From: Methylobacterium persicinum
Lineage (GTDB): Bacteria > Pseudomonadota > Alphaproteobacteria > Rhizobiales > Beijerinckiaceae
DNA: 64,000 bases
Direction of reading: 5' to 3'
Assembly (NCBI RefSeq): GCF_022179525.1
Contig: NZ_BPQX01000042.1
Span: 25,145 to 89,144 of the forward strand
Numbering within the stretch: position 1 is the stretch's first letter; the number at the start of each line of letters is the position of its first letter. Shown here piece after piece: positions 26,928 through 35,135 of the stretch. Made by a program: the position numbers and the translations under genes. Under the pieces are notes generated by a model. The model was not told the origin of the DNA, made no database searches, and was given only the letters and a program-made list of their open reading frames with translations.

Positions 26928-27240
26928 GGGCTCGACCTCGGTTCTGTCGGAAATACGGTGATTCGCCAGTTGTTGAGCCGGCTCAATCCGGTATTTGCGG
27001 CCTTATACAAAATGCATGGGTCTTGCCCATTATTTGAGCAAGCGCCGGATCGCGTGACTCGTCAAAGCCTTCCCGCGCTGCAACTTTCCGGTCGTCGGTA
27101 CTTCACCACAGGCTGGCCTTGCGTCCAAGGACGACTTGCCTAACCTCCACTCACGGCGTGCGCCACCGATACCGGCCCAGAAGGGGACCGGTGAGGCCGA
27201 CAATCCTGCGACAGCTTTCTCCAGCACAAGGCAGGTTCCC
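26928..27240. other. Intergenic region between divergent amidase and small ORF
   Basis: 313 bp that must hold the amidase promoter (minus strand) and that of the small gene at 27241. Besides the perfect palindrome at 26973-26986 it contains ATGGG-TCTTG-CCCAT at 27016-27030, and is locally less GC-rich around 26990-27040. No other coding signal was seen. Confidence 0.6.
26973..26986. promoter_or_regulatory. Perfect 14-bp palindrome, possible operator of the amidase gene
   Basis: TTGAGCCGGCTCAA is identical to its reverse complement and lies 45 bp upstream of the amidase start codon, a typical operator position. No regulator gene adjoins it. The palindrome is seen directly; the regulatory role is inferred. 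Confidence 0.45.
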
Positions 27241-27399
27241 ATGTCCGACACCATTCGAGTCAAGCCGACCCACGACGGCACCTACACCGTGTATCTCGGC
27301 AAGCTCGCCCTGGTCAGCGGTCTCACCCGCGTCCAGGCCGAGCGTTACGAGGCCAGCATCGTCCGTCGCCCGGCGGGTGTCCTCGCCAACGCCACCTGA
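27241..27399 (+). CDS. Small conserved-looking protein, hypothetical
   Basis: 52 residues starting MSDTIRVKPTHDGTYTVYLG. The composition is balanced, with alternating beta-strand-like segments (TYTVYLGKLALVSG) and an amphipathic helix (RVQAERYEASIVRR), so it reads like a real small soluble protein and not a shadow frame. A GGCAGG motif lies about 6 bp before the ATG. It is convergent with the metallophosphoesterase gene, 8 bp apart. I do not recognise the family. Confidence 0.6.
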   Translation: MSDTIRVKPTHDGTYTVYLGKLALVSGLTRVQAERYEASIVRRPAGVLANAT

Positions 27400-27407
27400 C
27401 AGGCCCC

Positions 27408-28343
27408 TCAGGCCGCCGTACCCGTGAGCGCGGCCGTCTTCAGGTCGAAGGAGCCGAGATCGGCCATCACGCCGGAGGCATCGAGGCCGCGGCGGCGGGC
27501 GGCGATGGCATAGCCGTCGCCGACTTTCTCAAACTCGTAGAGCGCATAGCCTGCCCGGCGCCCCGGCAAAGCGCCATGTCCGTCCGGCAGGGCCGAGGCG
27601 GACGGCACGCCCACCACCGGCACCCCGAAGCCACCCGGACCGGCCATCCGGGCGAGGCTCGCCACATGGTTGTGGCCGTGCATGACGAGTTCGGCGCCGA
27701 CCCGCCCGATCATCGCGGCGAAGGCGGCGGCGTCCTTCAACTCGCGGCCCGGCGACGCCCCGCCGGGGTGGGGCGGATGGTGTATCATCACCACTCGGCA
27801 GGGGCGCCCCGGTTCCGTGGCCAGCGCCCTCAACAGCGTCTCCGCCGCCGCAAGTTGCGGTGGTCCGAGGCGTCCGCTGGCGACGAAGGGCTTCGTGGGG
27901 ATGGCGCTCGAAAGGCCGACGAGGGCGATCGGCCCGCGCCGCCGGAGGTAGGGGAAATGCGCCGGCACTCCGGAGTCGTCCGTGATGTAGGCTCCGCAGG
28001 ACGCGAGCAGGCCTTCGAGTGAACCACGGACATAGGCGTCGTGGTTGCCCGGCACGAGGCTCACATCCGCCGACGGCCCGAGCGCCTCCATGAAGGCCCG
28101 CGCCGTCGCCCATTCGCTGGGCAGGCCGATGTTGCAGAGGTCGCCTGTGCAGGCGACATGATCTGCTCCCTGCGCGCGAAGATCGGCCACCAGAAGGGAC
28201 AGGGTCGCCATGTCGTGGCTGCGGGACCGCCCCCGCTGCCAATTGGCGTAGCCGGTCGCCCGCTTGCCGAACAATTGATGGAGCCTCGGCCGGCCGAGCG
28301 GGCCGACATGCGGGTCGCTGAGATGGGCGAGGCGGAAGGGCAA
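27408..28343 (-). CDS. Calcineurin-like metallophosphoesterase
   Basis: 311 residues with the full set of metallophosphoesterase motifs: AHLSDPHVG (D-x-H, residues 6-14), CTGDLCNIG (GD), VPGNHDAY (GNHD), IHHPPHPGG and MHGHNHVASL (GHxH). The enzyme binds two metal ions and cleaves phosphomonoesters or phosphodiesters; the pattern is close to class III cyclic-nucleotide phosphodiesterases, but specificity cannot be read from sequence. No signal peptide or membrane helix is seen. The gene for the VIT-like membrane protein lies just upstream (52 bp) on the same strand, so the two may share a transcript. Confidence 0.9.
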   Translation of the reverse strand: MPFRLAHLSDPHVGPLGRPRLHQLFGKRATGYANWQRGRSRSHDMATLSLLVADLRAQGADHVACTGDLCNIGLPSEWATARAFMEALGPSADVSLVPGNHDAYVRGSLEGLLASCGAYITDDSGVPAHFPYLRRRGPIALVGLSSAIPTKPFVASGRLGPPQLAAAETLLRALATEPGRPCRVVMIHHPPHPGGASPGRELKDAAAFAAMIGRVGAELVMHGHNHVASLARMAGPGGFGVPVVGVPSASALPDGHGALPGRRAGYALYEFEKVGDGYAIAARRRGLDASGVMADLGSFDLKTAALTGTAA

Positions 28344-28395
28344 GTGAGGGGGCGCTCCGGATGTCGCCCCGGCATCGCGGCGGCCGGTCCCCGCG

Positions 28396-28932
28396 TCAAG
28401 CGCTTCCGATCACGATCCCCGTGACGAGGACCAGCAAGCCGCCGAGCATCACCTGCAGGGCCGCCCGCCAGAACGGCGTCGCCATGAATCGCGTGCGGAT
28501 GCCCGCGATCACCGCGAGTTCGACCACCACCACGGCGATGGCGAGCCCCGTGGCGAGTATGAAGGCGTTCGGCCAGCCGGGGGGAAGGTCGTCCGGGATG
28601 GCATAGGGAAGGGTGTGGCCGAGGCCCCCGATCGTGGTCATGACCCCGCAGACGAGGCCCCGGATCAGCGGGTTGCCCCGCCCCGTCACGCTTCCATCGT
28701 CCGAGAGGGCTTCCGTGAAGCCCATGCTGATCCCGGCCCCGATCGAGGCCGCGAGGCCCACGAGGAATGTCGACCAGTTGTGGCCGGTGGCGAAGGCGGC
28801 CGCGAAGATCGGCGCCAGGGTCGAGACAGACCCGTCGATCAGGCCGGCCAAGCCGGGCTGGACATAGCGCAGAACGAATTCCCGCCGCGCCTCCGCCAGG
28901 ACTTCGGCCGTCTCCTCCACCACCAACGCCAT
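28396..28932 (-). CDS. VIT-domain membrane protein, MbfA-like but without the ferritin domain
   Basis: 178 residues matching the C-terminal membrane half of MbfA, the membrane-bound ferritin-like iron exporter of Rhizobiales: [47 protein letters not shown] and [26 protein letters not shown]1 proteins move Fe2+ or Mn2+ across membranes. Full MbfA is about 320 residues with an N-terminal ferritin-like domain; that domain is absent here, and the upstream frame does not encode it. The ATG at 28932 has GGAGG 5 bp upstream, so the short form seems to be the real gene. An Irr-box-like palindrome lies 15 bp before the start codon, which would fit iron-controlled expression. Confidence 0.85.
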   Translation of the reverse strand: MALVVEETAEVLAEARREFVLRYVQPGLAGLIDGSVSTLAPIFAAAFATGHNWSTFLVGLAASIGAGISMGFTEALSDDGSVTGRGNPLIRGLVCGVMTTIGGLGHTLPYAIPDDLPPGWPNAFILATGLAIAVVVVELAVIAGIRTRFMATPFWRAALQVMLGGLLVLVTGIVIGSA

Positions 28933-28946
28933 CGCCGCCTCCGTTC

Positions 28947-28959
28947 TGGAACAATTCCA
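28947..28959 (-). promoter_or_regulatory. Irr-box (ICE)-like palindrome before the VIT gene
   Basis: TGGAA-CAA-TTCCA, 15 bp upstream of the ATG, differs from the TAGAAC-type core of rhizobial iron control elements bound by Irr by one symmetric base in each arm. mbfA genes in Agrobacterium and Bradyrhizobium are repressed by Irr through such sites. A second TGGAAT follows at 28970-28975. The palindrome is seen; Irr binding is inferred. Confidence 0.45.
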
Positions 28960-29130
28960 ATCTACAATCTGGAATCGCTCCAAACAAGCCGACGACACGC
29001 CTTTGTGAGCTTGGTTCGGTCGGTCTCCGGCGGCTTGGTACGCCGTACGGGAACGTGGAGAGTGCAATCTGGCGACTTGTGTCGTCCCTGTCGCAGGGCG
29101 TATGCCGCCACGCCTGACCAGCGGGCCGTA

Positions 29131-29919
29131 ATGAGTTTCATCAAGCGCCTTCTTCGACAGCCGCCTGTGAAGCGGGCGCTCGGGCGCCTCGCCGCCCGCT
29201 ACCTGCGTCTCGTCGGCGCCACCAACCGCTTCACGTTTGAAGCGGGGAGCCGGGCCGGCGGCCCCGGCGATGCGAATGCCTGGCTCGACGCGCAGTTGCC
29301 GGCGATCTTCGGCATGTGGCACGGGCAGCATATCCAGATGCCGCTGATGCGCCGCCCCTCCGACCGGGTGGCGACCATCATCTCCCGGAACCCGGACGGG
29401 GACATCAACACCATCGCCCTCGAATGCCTGGGTGTGCGGGTGATCCGCGCCTCCGGGGCCCGAGGGCGCCGCAGGACCGCCGATACCCGAGCGAAGGGTG
29501 GTGCGGAGGGTTTGCGGGCCATGCTTAAGGCCCTGAAGGCCGGGGAATCGGTGCCGTTCAGTGCCGACGTGCCCAAGGTGACGCGCCGCTGCGATGCCGG
29601 CATCCTGACCCTCGCGAGGTTCTCAGGACGACCGATCATCCCCGCCGCGGTGGCGACGAGCCGCCACCTCCGATTCGGATCTTGGGACCGGGCCTGCCTC
29701 GCCCTTCCCTTCGGCCGGGGAGCGGTCGTGCTGGGCGACCCCATCGTCGTGCCGAGGGACTGCGAGGACGAGGCGTTCGAGGGCTTGCGCCGCCAGCTCG
29801 AGGCGGAGATGGACCGGGTCCACGCCCGGGCCTACGCCCTGATCGGGCGGCATGACCGGGCCGCCTATTACGGCGAGCCCGCCGCGTCGGCAGGAGCGCT
29901 CCAGGAGGGCGCGGCTTGA
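29131..29919 (+). CDS. DUF374 lysophospholipid acyltransferase-like protein
   Basis: 262 residues of the DUF374 family, distantly related to LpxL/PlsC acyltransferases. The acceptor motif region reads AIFGMWHGQHIQMP (near residue 55), then ATIISRNPDGDINT and VPFSADVPKVTRR, where PlsC enzymes have the FPEG-type motif. A member in Rhizobiales acts on lipid A precursors, and the gene is commonly placed directly before waaA, as here; the start of waaA overlaps its stop by 4 bp. Function in lipid A or Kdo-lipid modification is therefore likely, but the acyl donor is not evident. Confidence 0.85.
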   Translation: MSFIKRLLRQPPVKRALGRLAARYLRLVGATNRFTFEAGSRAGGPGDANAWLDAQLPAIFGMWHGQHIQMPLMRRPSDRVATIISRNPDGDINTIALECLGVRVIRASGARGRRRTADTRAKGGAEGLRAMLKALKAGESVPFSADVPKVTRRCDAGILTLARFSGRPIIPAAVATSRHLRFGSWDRACLALPFGRGAVVLGDPIVVPRDCEDEAFEGLRRQLEAEMDRVHARAYALIGRHDRAAYYGEPAASAGALQEGAA

Positions 29920-31235
29920 GGCACCCTCCCCTGACGTTGCCGTTGCAGATCTACCGGGCCGGCTTGCGAATCGGAGAGCCCGCCGTGGCCGGCCTGCTGG
30001 CGTGGCGGGCCCGCCATGGCAAGGAGGATCCCCGTCGCCTCGGGGAAAGGCGCGGCCTGCCGGGGCGGGCGCGGCCGATCGGCCCCCTGGTCTGGATGCA
30101 CGGCGCGAGCGTCGGCGAGGTCCTGTCTCTCGTCGCCCTAGTGGAGGGCATGATCGCCCGGCGATATTCGGTCCTGGTCACGACCGGGACTCGGACCGCC
30201 GCGGACTTGATCGGCGCCCGCCTGCCGCCGGGCGCTGTGCATCAGTACATGCCCCTGGACGCGCCGCGCTGGATCGAGCGCTTCCTGGATCATTGGCAGC
30301 CTGACATCGCCGTGGTCGCCGAATCGGAGATCTGGCCCAACACGATCATCTCCCTCGACGAGCGGGATATCCCGCTGATCCTTGTGAACGGCCGGATGTC
30401 CGAGCGGTCTTTCAGGGGCTGGGAGCGCTCCCGTCGTACGGCGGCGGCTCTGCTCTCGCGGATCGCCGTTTGCCTCGCCCAAACGGCGGAGGATGGGTCC
30501 CGCTTCGCCAAGCTCGGCGCCCCGCGCGTGTCTGTCGTCGGCAATCTCAAGTTCGATGCCCCCGTTCCGCCCGCGGATCCGCAGCAGCTCAACTACCTCC
30601 GGCCGATGATGGCAGGACGGCCGGTCTGGCTGGCGGCGAGCACCCATCCGGGCGAGGAGGCCGCCGTTGCCCGCGCCCATGCGGAGTTGAAGGGGCGGTT
30701 TCCGAACCTGCTTACGATCCTCGCGCCGAGGCATCCCCGGCGAGGGGGCGAAGCCGCCGCCATCGGAACGGAAGCGGGGCTTCGGACCGCCCGCCGCTCG
30801 GCTGGTGGTCGCCCCCATCCGAGCGTCGATCTGTATGTCGCCGACACGATCGGCGAATTGGGTCTGTTCTACCGGCTCTGCCCCCTTGTCTTCCTCGGCG
30901 GATCCCTCGCGCCCCGGGGGGGGCAGAACCCCATCGAAGCGGTGCGGCTGGATGCGGCGGTCCTGCACGGGCCCCATACCGACAACTTTGCTGAGGTCTA
31001 CAGCGCCCTCGACCGATCCAGCGGCGCGGCTTTGGTCGCCGACGGTGCCGAGTTGACGGATCTCGTCGGACGGCTGCTCGGCGACGGCACGCGCCTCGCA
31101 GAGATGGCCGAGGCCGGTCAGGCGGCCCTAAGGCCCTTCGAGGGTGCGGTCGGCCGGACCCTTGCCGTGCTCGATCCCTTCGTGGCGCAGATGAAGCTGC
31201 ACGGCGTCCATCCGTCCGCACGAAGCCGGACCTGA
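29916..31235 (+). CDS. waaA: 3-deoxy-D-manno-octulosonic acid (Kdo) transferase
   Basis: A membrane-attached GT30 glycosyltransferase that adds Kdo from CMP-Kdo to lipid IVA. Residues 45-60 contain the acceptor-side motif LVWMHGASVGEVLSL with the catalytic Glu. ESEIWPNTI, VNGRMSERSFRGW and the C-terminal donor site LGGSLAPRGGQNPIEAV are the family signatures. At 439 residues it is of usual length. The start is a TTG at 29916 overlapping the DUF374 stop; it has no clear alternative nearby. Its stop shares one base with the lpxK start, so the three genes form a tight operon. Confidence 0.95.
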   Translation: MRHPPLTLPLQIYRAGLRIGEPAVAGLLAWRARHGKEDPRRLGERRGLPGRARPIGPLVWMHGASVGEVLSLVALVEGMIARRYSVLVTTGTRTAADLIGARLPPGAVHQYMPLDAPRWIERFLDHWQPDIAVVAESEIWPNTIISLDERDIPLILVNGRMSERSFRGWERSRRTAAALLSRIAVCLAQTAEDGSRFAKLGAPRVSVVGNLKFDAPVPPADPQQLNYLRPMMAGRPVWLAASTHPGEEAAVARAHAELKGRFPNLLTILAPRHPRRGGEAAAIGTEAGLRTARRSAGGRPHPSVDLYVADTIGELGLFYRLCPLVFLGGSLAPRGGQNPIEAVRLDAAVLHGPHTDNFAEVYSALDRSSGAALVADGAELTDLVGRLLGDGTRLAEMAEAGQAALRPFEGAVGRTLAVLDPFVAQMKLHGVHPSARSRT

Positions 31236-32224
31236 TGCGTCCGCCCGGTTTCTGGCAGGGCGCGCCGGACCACTGGACCGCACGTCTGCTCTCGCCGCTT
31301 GCAGCCTTGTATGGGTCGGCTGGTGCCAAGCGCATGGATCGGCCGGGGCAGCGGGCGAGCTGCCCCGTTTTGTGCCTCGGGAACTTCACCCTGGGCGGGG
31401 CCGGGAAGACGCCGGCCGCCCTGGCCCTCGCTGCCATGCTGCGCGATGGCGGACGGACGCCGGTCTTTCTCACCCGCGGCTATGGCGGTCGCCTCGCCGG
31501 CCCCGTTCGAGTCGAGCTTGGGGTCCATGGCGCCGCCGATGTCGGCGACGAACCCCTGCTCCTGGCACGTGACGCGCCGACCGTCGTCGCCCGCCGACGC
31601 CCGGCCGGGGCTTCGCTCTGCACGGATCTCGGCGCTTCGGTCATCGTGATGGATGACGGGCTTCAGAACCCCAGCCTCGCCAAGGATCTCGCCCTCGCTG
31701 TGGTAGATGGTGGCGCGGGGGTCGGGAACGGCCGAGTCTTTCCGGCGGGACCCCTTCGGGTGCCGTTGGCCCGGCAATGGCCCCATGTCGGTGGGGTGAT
31801 CCTCGTGGGTGAGGGCAATGCTGGGGACGCTGTCGCCGAAGAGGCGGAGAGACGGGGGCTGCCCGTCCACCAGGCGCGCCTCGTTCCGGACGGGAACGGC
31901 GTGTCCGGCCGCCCCTGGTTCGCCTTCGCGGGGATCGGCCGGCCGGAGAAGTTCTTCGCAACCCTGCGGGATGCCGGGGCGGACCTGCGTGGCGCCCGAT
32001 CTTTCCCGGATCACCATCCCTACCGGCCATCCGAACTCATCCGCCTCGCCGCCGAGGCCCAGAGGCTCGGGGCGGGCCTCGTGACCACCGAGAAGGATGC
32101 TGTGCGCCTGCCGCCGGATTTCACGGGTCAGGTTGAGGTCCTGAAGATCAAGCTACGCTTCATGGATCCCCCTGCCCTGCTCAAGCAGATCAGCTCCGCC
32201 CTCACATGGCACCAGAAGGATTGA
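31235..32224 (+). CDS. lpxK: Tetraacyldisaccharide 4'-kinase
   Basis: It phosphorylates the 4' position of the lipid A disaccharide to make lipid IVA. The P-loop reads LGNFTLGGAGKTPAALALA near residue 50, and VIVMDDGLQNPSL carries the DDGFQ-like motif of the family. AFAGIGRPEKFF and FPDHHPYRPSEL mark the C-terminal part. At 329 residues it matches LpxK. It is the last gene of the DUF374-waaA-lpxK operon, and an untranscribed-looking region with a repeat follows. This set shows an outer membrane with Kdo-containing lipopolysaccharide. Confidence 0.96.
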   Translation: MRPPGFWQGAPDHWTARLLSPLAALYGSAGAKRMDRPGQRASCPVLCLGNFTLGGAGKTPAALALAAMLRDGGRTPVFLTRGYGGRLAGPVRVELGVHGAADVGDEPLLLARDAPTVVARRRPAGASLCTDLGASVIVMDDGLQNPSLAKDLALAVVDGGAGVGNGRVFPAGPLRVPLARQWPHVGGVILVGEGNAGDAVAEEAERRGLPVHQARLVPDGNGVSGRPWFAFAGIGRPEKFFATLRDAGADLRGARSFPDHHPYRPSELIRLAAEAQRLGAGLVTTEKDAVRLPPDFTGQVEVLKIKLRFMDPPALLKQISSALTWHQKD

Positions 32225-32534
32225 TTAGCAACGTCAGTGGCCTACGGCTGCCTTCTCACCCTTAGTTCGAGCAAGACGATTCGGCCAGGCGCGCGCTCCT
32301 CCGCCGTCACTTGAGGTTTTGCGTCGTGAGCGTTTCCTGGAAGCGTCGGCTCACGGCGCCCCTCCGTGATTGCGAGCGCAGCGAAGCAACCCAGGGATCC
32401 GCACCATCCTGAGAGGTTCCGGTGCCCTCGATTGCTTCGCTGCGCTCACAATGACGGGGAAGAGGATGCGATCCAAGTTTCGCAGAAAACGCCCTAGGGA
32501 GTTGTAAAGGCGCAGGAAAAACCTCCCGGGTATC
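32225..32534. other. Intergenic region with repeat copy 2
   Basis: 310 bp between the converging lpxK and DUF2093 genes. The only structure seen is the double-palindrome repeat at 32364-32457. Since two operons end here, the hairpin may also help stop transcription from both sides. Confidence 0.6.
32364..32457. repeat. Double-palindrome intergenic repeat, copy 2
   Basis: Begins CCGTGATTGCGAGCGCAGCG and ends CGCTGCGCTCACAATGACGG. It has single-base changes from copy 1 in the arms (GTGATT for GTCATT; CTCACAATG for CTCGCAATG), so the copies have diverged. Confidence 0.85.
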
Positions 32535-32753
32535 TTAAGGGCGGCCGCTCGCTTTCAGCCGCGTCATCAGGGCCTCGGGAGAGACATAGGCTTCCTGCCG
32601 GGCGACGCTCCAGTAACGGAGCGCATCGAGGGGAATGGCGTCCCCGGTCACCGCGCAGCGCACGAAGCTGCCGGGCTTCACCACCCGCATGGTCCCGTCG
32701 CCGTAGGCCACCACGGCCTCTCCCGTATTTCCACGATCCAACCGGCCCAGCAC
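32535..32753 (-). CDS. DUF2093 domain protein
   Basis: 72 residues, a full-length DUF2093 protein: GEAVVAYGDGTMRVVKPGSFVRCAVTG followed by IPLDALRYWSVARQEAYVSPEALMTRL. The family is small, restricted to alphaproteobacteria and without known function. It is typically found next to lpxK or ribF-region genes, as here, 49 bp downstream of ribF on the same strand. The frame ends in a short polar tail. Conservation supports a real gene despite its size. Confidence 0.88.
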   Translation of the reverse strand: MLGRLDRGNTGEAVVAYGDGTMRVVKPGSFVRCAVTGDAIPLDALRYWSVARQEAYVSPEALMTRLKASGRP

Positions 32754-32802
32754 TGTCGCCTCCGAAGTCGATTCGAAAACCCTCTACACCCCCTGTGCCC
32801 GG

Positions 32803-33789
32803 TCAGGCGAGCATCGACGGCACCGTGTCGGCCGCCAGCAGGCGACGGGCCTCCGCCGCGTCGAGATGCATCCGCGCGATCAGTTCATCGGCCCCGGCGA
32901 AACGCTCCTCCCCCCGGATATAGCCGACGAACTCCACGGCGAGGTCCTGTCCGTAGAGATCGCCGGAGAAGGCGAACAGGTTCACTTCGAGGAGCGGGGC
33001 GCCGTCGTCGAAGGTCGGGCGCCGCCCGTAACTCGCCACGCCGTCCTTGATCTGTCCGTCGGGCAGGCGGATCCGCACCGCGTAGATGCCGTGGGCGAGG
33101 CCGCAATCGTCGAGCATCAGGTTGGCGGTCGGGTAGCCGAGGGTCCGCCCGCGCTTGTCGCCGTGGCGCACGGTGGCGATTACGAACCAGCGGTAGCCGA
33201 GGAGCGCATTCGCCCTCGTCACGTCGCCTTCCGCCAGCGCCGCGCGGATCTTGCTCGATGAAACGGGCTCCTGCTCCCCTGGCAGGGCAACGGGTTCGAC
33301 GAGGCGGCAACTCATGCCGGCCTCCCGGCAAAGGTCCTGAAGAAGGGCCGGCGTTCCCTCCCGGGCGCGGCCAAAATGAAAGTCGTGGCCGACCACGACG
33401 CCGGACAGGCCGAGGCCGTCATGCAGGAAATCCATCACGAAGGCGCGAGCGCCGGTTCCCGCCAGCCCCGCATCGAAGCGGCGGATGATCAGCCCATCAA
33501 GCCCGGTCTGCGCGAACAGGATCTCCTTGGCCTGCTCCCCCGTCAGGCGGAACATCGGCGCGTGGGGGCGGAAGAACGCGCGGGGATGAGGCGCGAAGGT
33601 CAGTGCCACGGCCGGGTGGCCGCCGGCCTCCGCTTCCGCGCGGACGGTCGCCGCGAGGGCCCTGTGACCGCGGTGCACGCCATCGAAATTGCCGATCGCT
33701 GCCACGGCGCCGCGCAGCGCCGCCGGCAAGGGCTCGTCCACACGGCAGAGGAGAAAGGGCCGCGCGGTCGTGTCGTCGCCTGGGACCAT
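32803..33789 (-). CDS. ribF: Bifunctional riboflavin kinase / FMN adenylyltransferase
   Basis: It makes FMN and then FAD from riboflavin. The N-terminal adenylyltransferase has VAAIGNFDGVHRGHRAL (HxGH nucleotidyl-transfer motif, near residue 35) and VGHDFHFGRAREG, with ISSSKIRAAL-type SSSKIRAALAEGDV. The C-terminal flavokinase domain begins RGRTLGYPTANLMLDD and contains YGRRPTFDDGAPLLEVNLF. At 328 residues it is the usual length. The gene lies upstream of DUF2093 on the same strand, and a 240-bp gap separates it from the diverging CheY gene. Confidence 0.96.
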   Translation of the reverse strand: MVPGDDTTARPFLLCRVDEPLPAALRGAVAAIGNFDGVHRGHRALAATVRAEAEAGGHPAVALTFAPHPRAFFRPHAPMFRLTGEQAKEILFAQTGLDGLIIRRFDAGLAGTGARAFVMDFLHDGLGLSGVVVGHDFHFGRAREGTPALLQDLCREAGMSCRLVEPVALPGEQEPVSSSKIRAALAEGDVTRANALLGYRWFVIATVRHGDKRGRTLGYPTANLMLDDCGLAHGIYAVRIRLPDGQIKDGVASYGRRPTFDDGAPLLEVNLFAFSGDLYGQDLAVEFVGYIRGEERFAGADELIARMHLDAAEARRLLAADTVPSMLA

Positions 33790-34031
33790 CGGATCTGAAT
33801 CGATGCTTTCGAAAGCGCGGAGCCGCGGAAGTCAACATCCGGGTTCGGGCGGCGGGGACCCTGCCGAAACGGGTCGAGCCGGTCAAGCGAGGTCTCTGCG
33901 TGCCCTTTAACCCCTTTGCAATACGGCTGAGCTAAGGTCCCACTCAGGTTCCGTGCGGTTGATCTGCCGGACAGGACAATCCTTTCAAGCCGGACGTGAC
34001 GCGTTCCGGGGGACTTCGGAGCATTTGGTTC

Positions 34032-34415
34032 ATGGCTCTCGATCTGAGCATGCCGATCCTCGTCGTCGATGACTACCAGACGATGGTCCGCATCATTCGC
34101 AACCTGCTCAAGCAATTGGGCTTCGAAGAGGTCGACGACGCGTCCGATGGGACCGCCGCCCTCGCTCGCATGAAGGGCCGCAAGTACGGTCTCGTCATCT
34201 CCGACTGGAACATGGAGCCGATGACCGGCTACGAGCTTCTGCGCCACGTCCGGGCCGACGAGAGCCTGCGCACGACGCCGTTCATCATGGTCACCGCCGA
34301 GTCGAAGACCGAGAACGTCATCGCCGCCAAGAAGGCCGGTGTGAACAACTACATCGTCAAGCCTTTCAATGCGGCGACGCTTAAGTCGAAGATCGAGGCC
34401 GTCTGCGGAAGCTGA
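34032..34415 (+). CDS. CheY-like single-domain response regulator
   Basis: 127 residues comprising one receiver domain. The acidic pocket is D13-D14 (VVDDYQT), the phosphoacceptor is D58 in VISDWNMEPMTG, the conserved Thr88 is in FIMVTAESK and Lys110 is in YIVKPF. This is very close to CheY, which signals to the flagellar motor. No che operon surrounds it; the only related neighbour is the CheZ-like gene 104 bp downstream. The start at 34032 gives the family length; the upstream frame to 33996 is not CheY-like. Confidence 0.93.
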   Translation: MALDLSMPILVVDDYQTMVRIIRNLLKQLGFEEVDDASDGTAALARMKGRKYGLVISDWNMEPMTGYELLRHVRADESLRTTPFIMVTAESKTENVIAAKKAGVNNYIVKPFNAATLKSKIEAVCGS

Positions 34416-34519
34416 CGGCGCCGCCGGGATGCGACGGCGCATCCGCCGCGCATCCTCGCCAATCCCGGGGGGGATGCGGGCGGACCGATCCAAGCGTTCC
34501 GGCACTCGAGGTAAGGCAT

Positions 34520-35056
34520 ATGGCTCAGGCGCAGCGGCCGAGTTCCGCGAACATCCGTGATTTCGAATCGGCGACAGTGGTCTCCGAACTTATCCAGATC
34601 GCCGAGTACATCACGCATATGCGGGATGAGATCGCGGCCCTTCGTGCGAACGAGATGACCCGGGACAGGATCCCGATGGCCCATGAGGAACTGGGAAGCG
34701 TTCTCGCCGCTACGGCGGGGGCGACCAACCGGATCATGGCCGCCGCGGAATCGATCCTGAGCCTGCCCGACGGAGCCGAGCACCGGCCGGTGCTGGAAGA
34801 GCATATCGGCACGATCTTCGAGGCCTGTGCGTTCCAGGACATCACCGGGCAGCGCATCTCGAAGGTGGTCGATGCCCTCCAAAGCTTCGAGCAGCGGCTC
34901 GACCGCTTCATCGGCGCCGTCCGGGCCCGGGATGCTGCCATCTCCGATCCGGTCGAACGGGCCCGCCGCGAACGGGCCTCCGAGCTGATGCTCAACGGCC
35001 CGCAGGCCGAGGAGATCGCCACGACCCAGGACGATATCGACGCCCTCTTCGCCTGA
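34520..35056 (+). CDS. CheZ-like chemotaxis phosphatase
   Basis: 178 residues of mainly long helices, as in CheZ, which dephosphorylates CheY-P. The key segment is IFEACAFQDITGQRISKVVDALQ, corresponding to the catalytic FQDLTGQ helix of CheZ with its glutamine. The C-terminal tail DDIDALFA resembles the CheY-docking peptide at the end of CheZ. CheZ is uncommon in alphaproteobacteria, which usually use several CheYs as phosphate sinks. Its place just downstream of a CheY gene supports the pairing. Confidence 0.82.
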   Translation: MAQAQRPSSANIRDFESATVVSELIQIAEYITHMRDEIAALRANEMTRDRIPMAHEELGSVLAATAGATNRIMAAAESILSLPDGAEHRPVLEEHIGTIFEACAFQDITGQRISKVVDALQSFEQRLDRFIGAVRARDAAISDPVERARRERASELMLNGPQAEEIATTQDDIDALFA

Positions 35057-35135
35057 GGCGGCTACCTCCTGATCGACACCGGCGGCGGGCGGGAGATACA
35101 CCCGTCCCATCGTGGGGAGCAGGGGGATCGGAGAC

